A stretch of DNA of 64,000 nucleotides from Caprella mutica (Eukaryota > Arthropoda > Malacostraca > Amphipoda > Caprellidae). Shown here in pieces: positions 55,028 to 64,000 of this stretch. The notes beneath the pieces are model-generated. The model was not told the DNA's origin, ran no database searches, and saw only the letters and a list, made by a program, of their open reading frames with translations. Within the stretch, counting starts at the first letter, position 1; each line of letters begins with the position of its first letter. The stretch lies in the NCBI GenBank assembly GCA_947561585.1, contig CANNZV010000947.1, positions 62,001 through 126,000 on the forward strand. The letters are read 5' to 3'. Position numbers and translations under genes: made by a program.

Positions 55028-55266
55028 TGGTAAATTATGGAATCATCGGTCAGTTCCATATCTTCGGTCATATAAGAAAAAACGATATTACTATTGTTAT
55101 TTTATTTTTATTTTAGTTGGTTTCCATGATACCTGCAGGTATTTTAGTTGGTTTCCATGATACCTGCAGGTATCATGGATACCAACTAAAATAAAATAAC
55201 AATTATAATATCGTTTTTCTTATATGACCGAAGATATGAAACTGACCGATAATTCGTAATTTATCC
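55028..55266. mobile_element. MITE family A copy, 239 bp, with duplicated centre
   Basis: Long near-perfect hairpin. The right end CCGATAATTCGTAATTTATCC precedes TA; the left end TGGTAAATTATGG has lost its TA. Arms include TCTTCGGTCATATAAGAAAA and its complement. A piece of about 34 bp of the centre (TTTTAGTTGGTTTCCATGAT, then ACCTGCAGGTA) is tandemly duplicated, so the copy has two palindrome halves before the full centre. This is the copy closest to the split element at 5.7 and 17.8 kb. Confidence 0.9.
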
Positions 55267-55894
55267 TAATACCAATAAATCACATTCACTTTTTTTTAAA
55301 TTTTCAATATAATCCTTCGATTCTCTTATATTTTTTAATAACCATTTTTTTTTTCAGTATATATTTCTAATTTTTATTTCTTTCTTTTCAGGTTCGTATA
55401 GCAGTTTGATGTGCCTTTGAGATCTGATGTTTAACGTATGTATATTGATAATCAACTCGATGGCAGGCATCAAAATCTAATCTGGTATAAAACAATCATC
55501 CCACCAAATTTCAGGTTGAATATTTTTGAAGTTATGCTAATAACAAGATTAAAAATTAATAAATGCCGAACAAAACCAAATTTTACTATTCACCAAAGTA
55601 AAAAAGGTGAAACAGATTAGTTAGTTAATTAGTCGGAAAGGTATACCTTTAACTAGTAATTCTCTGTACAGTTTAATATTGTCTCTTTCATGACCAAACA
55701 TCACAAAGTGGGCGTAGTGAAACAGTCATAAATGGGTGTACCGGAAAACTCAGCCAATATGGAATTAATCTATCAGGAGTAAGCAACTCATCTAAACTGA
55801 GTAAATCATTTATGATGAGTAAAAAACTTATATACTAATTCAGGAAATGAATATTTTTCTCATATTTTAATTCATTATAACGAATTAATATATA
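55267..55894. other. AT-rich unique DNA
   Basis: No gene supported; the 60-codon frame at 55438-55620 has no recognised features. Confidence 0.4.
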
Positions 55895-56097
55895 CAGGGT
55901 GACCCACAATAAAGTGTACCCAAGTTTGAATTAATATAAATATCGTACATGTACAATCTTAAGCAATGACGGTGGTAGAATGCATACAGGAAAAAAAATC
56001 TAATTATTAAATTAACTTTAACCCATTTTTTAACTACTTATTAATACAATATTTATCTTAATTCTAAGCTGGGTACACTTTTTTGTGGGTCACCCTG
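55895..56097. mobile_element. MITE, fourth TIR family (CAGGGTGACCC), 203 bp
   Basis: Terminal inverted repeats CAGGGTGACCCACAATAAAG and TTTTTTGTGGGTCACCCTG, continuing TGTACCCA / TGGGTACA, with TATA on both sides so TA is the likely duplication. The interior is unique and non-coding. CAGGG ends and a TA target are typical of Tc1/mariner-type non-autonomous elements. Confidence 0.9.
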
Positions 56098-56165
56098 TAT
56101 ATCTCTTCATCATGAGTAACTCATTCATCCAGATTCTAGAATCAGTGTTGCATTATTCCACTCAA

Positions 56166-56250
56166 TTCACAGTATACTGCACAGTATAGTGCACAGTATA
56201 CTGTGCAGTATAATGCACAGTATAGTGCACAGTATACTGTATACAGTGTG
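56166..56250. repeat. Palindromic repeat of CAGTATACTG / CAGTATAGTGCA
   Basis: Five to six short units of about 11 bp (CACAGTATAGTG, CACAGTATACTG) that are themselves palindromic or nearly so. Confidence 0.75.
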
Positions 56251-56690
56251 TGTTGAGATAGTAATTAACATCTCTGTGTAAAGTTTTTACCATCTAAGGT
56301 TACAAGCAACGCCTTAGAGTGAGTAATGCAACACATGCTTGAGAGATGGTATAGATGTGAGTTGTCAATGTGTTGCACATGTGCTGCACTTTTTCAATGT
56401 GTTGCACTTGTTTATGGTCCATTTTTATCAGTAATTAAAAGTCAGGTTTCAATAAATTTAGTTTCCTGAATATATATATTTTTTTCATTCTATTATACAT
56501 AAAAAATAAAATTTTGTTTCATTAAAATAAAGGTTGCGAGGAGGTAACAGGAAAGTACCCATTTTCCAATACAGTTGAATACTTCATCAATTTTTATTTT
56601 TCTGTCCTCTTATAAGTAAATACTGATATATTTATATATTATTTCAATTTGTGCTATGGGCCTCCTTCTGGGAAATCTTAATAAATTTAT

Positions 56691-56828
56691 AAACTGAAGA
56701 GCAAGTGAAAAAAAGTGAAAGATTAGTCAAGATTAGGATACTGATGATGAATATTTTATTATTCGAAAGCTCTTAAGAAAAATAGAAGGATGATTACTTT
56801 TTACGTGGTTTCACTTGCTCTTCAGTTT
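56691..56828. mobile_element. Short inverted-repeat element, 138 bp
   Basis: Perfect 20-bp terminal inverted repeats AAACTGAAGAGCAAGTGAAA / TTTCACTTGCTCTTCAGTTT, flanked by TAT on each side. The interior is non-coding. It may be another TA-target MITE; the class is inferred from flanks only. Confidence 0.75.
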
Positions 56829-59800
56829 ATATATTATTTCAATAATAGTAAATAAACACTATATTATTTTTTCATTCGAATATTAACATAAAATATACAG
56901 TTGAAACTTATAAATGGTATTCCTTTATCATTAAGATATTCTAATTATATTATAACAATGGTCTTTTTTACAATATCTTAGAATATTTATTTCTTTTTAG
57001 TAATTGTTATCACATTCGAGTTAGCAGACTAATCGACTGTAACTGTCGGTATCAGTTCAGAAGCCATATGTAGTTCCACGTGCTCTGGGTACTATCTAGA
57101 AAAGAAGTACACGCTATGGTCTTCAAAGAGTATTTTATTTGCTACTCTATTACTCGAAAAAATATTTTAAATTAGTAATAGTTTTAAAACTGAATAGATA
57201 TAAGTAATAGGTTGAATAAATATTTTATTTTTTCCAAATTTAGGAAATTGTTGTGCTTGAAGATGATACTATATATGTCTATGTTTCTGATAGTACTTAT
57301 CTTCCCTATCCTCTTCCCTTTCCCCTTCCCTTTCTTTACCTGATAACATTAGTGAAAGGGAGAGAAGTTTGTCAAAGGAGTTACAGATTGTTATGGTCTC
57401 AGTCAGTTAAAATGTGGATAATTTTAATACTAAAATTGGTATATTATCGATAATTTTCCTCCATCATTTCAACAGCTTTTTCAGTTTGTCAATAAAAGTC
57501 AGATACCTAATAGAATATAAATATTTTCGTGATTAATTAATTAACGTCGAAAATATAATAAGGCTTCATACTTTTATTTATATTCACTATAACAAAAATA
57601 TAAGATCGAATCATGAAAAAAATTCTTCAACGTTGCTTTTTTTCAGTTTTTTTGCTTTAGTTTTTTTGTGTTTGTATTAGGTTTATGGCTTATTTTTAGG
57701 TTTCATACGTATAATAATATTCTTTATATCAATAGGAGATGATTGAATCTTGAAAAAAAAAAAATTCAACATTGCTCTTTTCAGTTCATTTCAATAATTT
57801 TCCATTTTCTGTAAGATACATATTCCCTCAAACCCCCCTCTTCCAGCCTGTTCTTCCCCACTGGGTGGGCTCTTTTCCCACACTGTGGGGAATGGTGACA
57901 GCGAAGGAAATTATTCTCTCTAATAACTAGCATTAGGTAATATTTACCGCCTCATTTACCACTCATTGGAGACTTGGGGAAATCTGGAAAAAATCACAGG
58001 CGTTTGCTATAATGTAAAATAATATATATATAAATAATCACTTGTGTGTGATTTCCGTATAGATCTTTTATTTCACTCCTATAGTTTGTTTACAGTATTC
58101 GTTCATTTTGGCGATGGTACACTGTTGACAATTTTTATCTATATTAATTAAGTTAATTATTCAACTTTTATCAGAGAGTAATATATTTTTTATCACACAG
58201 ACAACTTTTATGCCAAATTTAAATTATTTAGATATATTCGCATGTCGTTAATCGTTCATTTATTTCCAAAGAATTCTCCGCCACACAATGTTTCTGTCAG
58301 ACCCTTCAATGTATTTATTATTTAATATATGATAGACAGTCTTTCGCGCCAACCAAAGGATAGATAATCCCTTCAAATGTCCAGAGTAACTTTAGGACTT
58401 AGGGTTTTAAAGTACAAGTACGAACCATAGAGTTAAAGTCTGCTAGAATTAGTATAGAATATTTAGTGGTAAATTCGTTTGTATTTATTATATGTTAAGA
58501 TCATTTAAACTTATTGAATATTTTGATGTCAGAAAACGTGATTTTCTTTATGATTTTTGAAATTTATAAACTGTGTTATTTATATCGTGCATTAAATTAC
58601 ATGCAAAATAATAGAAAATATTATTAAAATTTATTTTATAGCTTGCATTACTTAATAGTAATTTTAGAATAACATTTCAAATGAATGGCTTATTAATATA
58701 ACATAAAAATAACACACATGCGTGTGTAAACATTGGCTTAAATGTGTTGATTTGTAGGTATGTAGCTATCTAAACTCCTCTTTATTCTTCAATACCATTA
58801 ATTTCTATTATTTCTATACATTTTACTAATATTTATATTTTAGAGAGTTAGGATACGTTTCATGTTTCATTTTTTAGCGCAATGAATAATATATCCTAAA
58901 ATTAATGGATATGAAAATATGAAAGTGTCAAAAAGGAAAAACTATTAAAACAAAATAGGCATTGATTAATTATTGTGACTGCTTTCTATTTTGTGTACCG
59001 AAATAACCCCAGAGGAATTCTAAATAGGTTTAGTTTGTCCACGCCTTAACGTTCTTTGCCAAGTTTCTGTCACACCTATACCTTTAGTTATATCTAATAC
59101 CTATACCTAATACCTAATACCTTCAGTTACATTATTTACGATACACAATGAATTTGACCTAAAATATGTATTGGTGCCAATTCATTAACACTAGTTGCTT
59201 AGTTATTTATCTATTTATCATTATCTTTTATTAACAAAAATAATTTATTTTTACTGTTACTATCAATTTTCATTAAAAAAATAATATCTTTTAAATTTAC
59301 ACCTCAACTTAATTAGTTAAAAATTGATATAATATCTTATATCAAACGGTTATTTAAACTCAACGTTCAAATTTTGTTTAGTTTTTTAAAAGTTTACAAC
59401 ATTTTTTGGCTTTTGGAAACAAAAAAGCCTTTAACGATAAATATAAATAACTTTTTGATAATATGGAAATCCGTTAATCATGAATCTTTTCAATCCTATT
59501 CAATCTTGTCGAATATTTCCAGTTCAAATTTAATTATTCTCCATAATATAAATCTGCATATAAATAATTGTTAATATACATTTGCAGCCCCAAGCTACCA
59601 TCAGTACTACAGTCCAAACTATGATATTTACATTCTTATTAGGCCGGTAAACTAGTTTTCGTATCTAACTGCTAATGATGAACGCTGCGAGGCAAATCTC
59701 TTAATTATTTATACCTTTGGAATATTTGTATTAATGAGAAAAACTTTGTGAGAACCTCTCTGTAATAATTTGAACTTTTGGTGGTAACATCTTAATACCA

Positions 59801-60184
59801 TTACCAATCTTTGAAAATCAATAAAACTATAGAAAACTATTGATAAAACCGAACACCAAAGCCCAATATTTATATAAATATATAATTTTTATATAAATGA
59901 TCATATTCATGACATCACTTCATCTCTTTAATTATAATGATATTATTATATATTATATCATTCGTGCATTATAGACACCCATTTTTGAGTCAGGGACAAC
60001 AATACGGGTCCATATTAATCGAGTCCAGGTAAGAACCATCGTAAGAAGCGATAAGCTCCGGTTTGAAGGCGTAGCCCCGTTACTCCTAACTTTAAAGTCT
60101 TTGAGTCTAAAATAGTTGCAGTTAGTCTAGTAGAATTGGCTTTGGTAGTCTAGTTAGTTGGTAAGGTATGTGTAGTTTACTTAA
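56829..60184. other. AT-rich unique DNA, no gene
   Basis: Nothing coding recognised. Minor items: a CT-rich patch at 57300-57335 and a CCCACTGGGTGGG / CCCACACTGTGGGG hairpin-prone patch at 57857-57893. Short frames (57253-57453, 59374-59574) look random. Confidence 0.45.
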
Positions 60185-60320
60185 ATGGAGTCAGGTAGTC
60201 TAGGGTAGCCGGAAATTTCGATCTCGTAATGAAATGAAGATTATTGTGAAACTCTCGAACAGAAATGGCTGTTAAGTGCTTTTTTGTATCCGCTAGTTTG
60301 TCGTACTGCACACTTCATGA
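60185..60320 (-). repeat. Dispersed repeat D, copy 2
   Basis: On the minus strand it opens ATGAAGTGTGCAGTACGACA, then CTAGCGGATACAA, AACAGCCATTTC and GAAATTTCCGG, matching the copy at 18655-18800 over about 140 bp with indels. The encoded start (MKCA, then TSGYK and LNSHF) is similar, and a stop follows within about 30 codons. Confidence 0.6.
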
Positions 60321-61715
60321 TCGTGGAAGGCATTAGTTATATTAGCAGTGACTATATTTATTATTAAACTACTAAGCCTATCGAGAGCGTTAGTTATGTT
60401 CCCACAGTCACTTGAGAATCAATTTATCTAGAATCCAATTACTACTTATTACTTTAAGGTAGTTTATGGGAGACTAACCACCCATAAACGCTTCCTCTAT
60501 TAAGCTGATTTATGTAGCCATATCTATAATTAAATCAATGGGCCCTAAGTGTTTTCACCCTGTATGTTATTATGTACAATCTGCTATAATTATATCTCAC
60601 TCTGCATTATTTTCCATAAGCTTGTACTTCTTTATCTCTGATAGTTTATATATATTAGTAATTTAGAAATCAATTTATATTAAATATTACCATTAATTAT
60701 TAATAATTTAGAAATCAAATAAATATTAGATATTAGTAATAAATATTCAAATTTTAGAAATCAAATAATGATTAAAAATTATTATTAAATATTTATACTT
60801 TCAAAATTAAATAAATATTGCGTATTATTTTTAAATATAAATAATCTATATACATGTTTAGCCGTATTAACCTAAACTAATTTTGAAATTTTCATGTTAT
60901 TCTCACGATGTTTGTTAGTTTGCTCTTCTGTTGCCCGGTGTGATTTTGTGTATGGGTATGGCAGAGCTGCACGTAGTTGCAGAACATACCCTAAAAGGAG
61001 AAGACGACACCACCTATTCATGTGTTCTGTGTGCTCACAATATGTGTACTCTCACACACTAGTGAAAAGTCTACACAAATAACTAGTTAAAACGTAGCTA
61101 TATGTAGCTATGTAGCTTTGTATATTAAATCTGACAAAGTAATTTAAATATAATTATATGCTATGATAAAAGAGTGTAAAACAGTTCCAAATATGTTTTT
61201 TATGAGACTAATTAATTCACTTCATAAAATAGATTCTTCATATAGATATTAGGTAGCTGATAGCCTATAATAGATATATACTGGGAACAGATTTTTAACT
61301 ATGATATATTGTTATATTTCATAATTACATATATAATAAGAATTCTATTAACTAATTTCATAGTTTGTTAATTGTTTATGATATATCTGTATTATTAATG
61401 TTACTTCCAATATAACTGTCTTAGATATTCACAGTAACTGTGTACATATTCCTATGTACCATTCACAGTTCTATTGTGTGGCTGCTAGTACTTTGTGTAA
61501 TAGCTGTACATTGCTGAAAATGCTTTAGTGATCTATGCTCCAATATGCTTTAGGAGAATAAACTGAAGTAAATAGACATGCAGGACTTTTTTGCATATAG
61601 ATCACTCTTTCTTTTTGCTCTCAGTTTTTTTTTTCTTTAGTTGTGCCCGATGGTACGGCAACGCCCGCGGCTGAACTTCACTCTACCGCGACAACGCCCA
61701 CTTCGCAAACTATTG
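60321..61715. other. AT-rich unique DNA
   Basis: No gene supported. A 62-codon frame at 60894-61082 has Cys and Arg clusters but no known motif. Confidence 0.4.
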
Positions 61716-62035
61716 TACTGATAGTACTATCCCCTATACTATCCTTACTAGAGTAGCTGATAGTATTATCCCCTACCACTATCCTTTCTAGAGTAACTGA
61801 TAGTACTATCGCCTATTTTCCTAAGTATCCTTACTAGAGTAACTGATAGTACTATCACCTACTATCCTTACTAGAGTAACTGATAGTAGTACAGTACTAT
61901 CACCTACTATCCTTACTAGAGTAACTGATAGTAGTACAGTACTATCACCTACTATCCTTTCTTGAGTAACTAATTGTACTATCACCTACTGTCCTCACTA
62001 AAGTAACTGCTAGTACTTTTCTCTAGGTGCAGTAC
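61716..62035. repeat. Minisatellite with AGTACTATCACCTACTATCC units
   Basis: About eight units of 33-45 bp with AGAGTAACTGATAGTACTATC and CTACTATCCTTACT. Some carry an extra AGTAGTAC. The core TAGTACTATCAC is shared with the arrays at 26.4 and 27.4 kb. Confidence 0.88.
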
Positions 62036-62154
62036 TAGGTGATAATGTGAACTGTTGTAAATTGAGACTAATGGTGCGTGGGATGTGACTGCATGAGTCC
62101 TATTTACTCACTTCGGTGTGCTAAATGAACTCTTTTGAGCTTGCAGATGCTGTG

Positions 62155-62475
62155 CGATATATATAGGTATAGTGAGAGGTATACTGCAAGGTACAGGTAT
62201 AGTGAGAGGTATAGGTATATTGCGAGATATAATGAGAAGTATAGTGCAATGCATAGGTATAGTGAGAGGTATAGTGCAATGCATAGGTATAGTTTGAGGT
62301 ATATAGGTATAATAAGAGGTATAGTGTATAGGTATAGTGCAAGGTATAGTGCATGATTTATGTATAGTGCAAGGTATAGTGCATGATTTATGTATAGTGC
62401 AAGGTATAATTGTAGTGCAAGATATAAGTATAGTGCAAGGTATAAGTATAGTGCAAGGTATAGTGCAAGGTATAA
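62155..62475. repeat. Degenerate repeat of GGTATAGTGCAAGGTATAGTG
   Basis: Irregular units of 10-30 bp based on AGGTATAGTG, in two zones: GGTATAGTGAGAGGTATAGT up to about 62330 and GTATAGTGCAAGGTATAGTG after it, the latter with a 31-bp near-perfect doublet at 62336-62402. Open frames here read repeat only. Confidence 0.85.
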
Positions 62476-63971
62476 GTGCGTTTAATTACATTTATGAACT
62501 ATGTTTTTCTATAGCAATGTGAAGCTGACATCATTTGTAATTCAATGAGTGTAACTTTTAACTTGTTTGGTGGTGAGAAAATATACATAATATATATGTG
62601 TAATAAAATACACAGTGTGTGCTTGTAATTCACACAGTGTGTCCACACACACCACACAGATACACATACAGTGTATATCTTTTTCTTAAACTTTTTTAGT
62701 TAAAGTTTTTATTGATGTACCTTATAAGTACCTGCCTATGTACTTAAAAGTACCTGCCCCCTAACCATGTACTTACCTTAGGGGGTCAAGGTGAGGGTAG
62801 CAGAAGGTGAAACATTTACCACCAGATGGAGAAAGGTGAATTATTGAAGAACTTGCAGAAGAATGAAAAATAGGAAGTTCAATGTGACTGTTTTTTAATT
62901 TTTAGAAAAGGATATTTTGACAAAATGATATGAATTTTGAACATTAAATTTCTTTTCTCAAAAAGTATTAGTATATTTGTTCTATTTATTCTTATTTCAC
63001 CATTAAACGTCTTAGATGTTTGCTCAATGTAGCATTCATAATGTTGAAGATAAGTTTCCGTAATGTTGAAGGTGTGTTTCCATATGTTTTTTCAACATGT
63101 GTCGATTGAGTTCAAACATCGTGACTGACTGAATTTATCCAGACTATTGAGTTAAAAAGATTGACTATTTTAAAACATATTTACAGTGATAATGTATAAA
63201 TAAATTAACCATACTGTATATTCCCCATGCAACACGTATAATTTTATATATTAAATATGTCCCTTATTGTTAATATCGAAATGATTTTAAAAAATTCTGT
63301 TAAATTTTGGTATTTTAACTATTTAGAACTATATTATAGTATAAAATTATATTATTTGTAAATTACATTTACTTTAGACTTAATATTTCGAAGTCCCTTG
63401 TATCTTTTTTGACGTCAATATGGATTTATATTCCAAAACAAAGATTAATGTTTCAATCAAATTTAATCAATCAATTAAATTAATTTTTGCCTATTTATAA
63501 AATATATTTTTTAATGTTAAACTCCATATAAATTTACTTAATATATAAATATTATTCTTTTTTTATCACACTTTTATTGAATAATTTTGTAGCTATGGTA
63601 CTCTGCGTAATGAATCAATTATTTAACTCTTTTTTTGACATCTTCTTCCCCATGTTACGAAATAAGGACCAGGTGGGCGGGTCCTTTGGTTACAGTAGAT
63701 ACGAATTTAAGACCTTTCACTTTTCGAATATATCTCCTTACCATTCATATACCACATTAATATATTGCACATGTTATCAATGCATATATTCTTTATATAA
63801 ACGTACACACTATCGATGTATAAGCTTTCTCAACCTTGACTCAGATGCATAACAGCTGATTCTTTGATAACTATACATACCCTGACTCACACATGTCTCT
63901 GTCATAAGTCTGTCCTTTTGCTTGCTATGCCTTCATTTATTACTAACTTATAATGTCATTTCTTATTAACA
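62476..63971. other. AT-rich unique DNA
   Basis: Small CACAGTGTGTCC-type palindromic words at 62608-62650. The 91-codon frame at 63577-63852 has no recognised domain. Nothing else supportable. Confidence 0.4.
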
Positions 63972-64000
63972 CAGTGATTCTCAAACTGTTCAACAAAGGT
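63972..64000 (+). mobile_element. Possible hAT-type terminal inverted repeat, cut by the window edge
   Basis: CAGTGATTCTCAAACTGTT closely resembles the ends of hAT-superfamily short elements, which often begin CAGTG(G/A)TTCTCAAACT. Only one end is in the window, so neither the partner repeat nor the 8-bp target duplication could be tested. Confidence 0.45.

Overview
The window is AT-rich, almost gene-free eukaryotic DNA, most likely from an invertebrate animal; the exact lineage cannot be read from it. It has no operons, long non-coding stretches, many minisatellites, TA-flanked short hairpin elements and one large LTR retrotransposon. No host protein-coding gene, rRNA or tRNA can be supported.

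The only clear genes belong to a Ty3/gypsy-type (Metaviridae-like) retrotransposon of about 11.9 kb at 5815-17719, read on the minus strand. Its order is 5' LTR (16143-17719), putative primer binding site, a leader holding a minisatellite (15395-15668), gag (13463-15244), a -1 frameshift signal (TTTAAAC plus hairpin, 13430-13472), pol (7427-13466), polypurine tract (7390-7402) and 3' LTR (5815-7389). The LTRs differ by about two substitutions and the length of a G-run, so the insertion is young. Pol has an unusual architecture: protease, reverse transcriptase, RNase H, then an OTU-like region and a second retropepsin-like domain before integrase. A perfect 406-bp tandem duplication (8856-9261 and 9262-9667) puts the integrase out of frame, so this copy should not make intact Pol. 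There is no env.

The element sits inside a short inverted-repeat element (MITE family A) at the edge of its central palindrome, with a GTAT target duplication on both sides. Family A (TA target site, ends like GGGTAAGTTACGAATTATCG) has further copies at 26.8, 38.8, 39.2, 54.6 and 55.1 kb and a fragment at 3.8 kb. A second family (B, 45.0 and 46.9 kb) has different ends but nearly the same central palindrome. Three other TA-flanked hairpin elements lie at 45.56, 55.9 and 56.7 kb, and hAT-like ends at 3.6 kb and at the right edge.

Layout: 0-5.5 kb, five minisatellites including 26 copies of a 44-bp unit; 5.7-17.8 kb, the nested MITE and retrotransposon; 17.8-32 kb, AT-rich unique DNA with small arrays; 32-40 kb, four arrays; 40-45 kb, mostly unique; 45-57 kb, MITEs and the largest arrays (18-bp at 47 kb, 22-bp at 48.9 kb, 17-bp at 51.4-52.7 kb, 31-bp at 53.5-54.1 kb); 57-64 kb, unique DNA with two arrays near 62 kb. 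Minisatellites fill roughly one seventh of the window.
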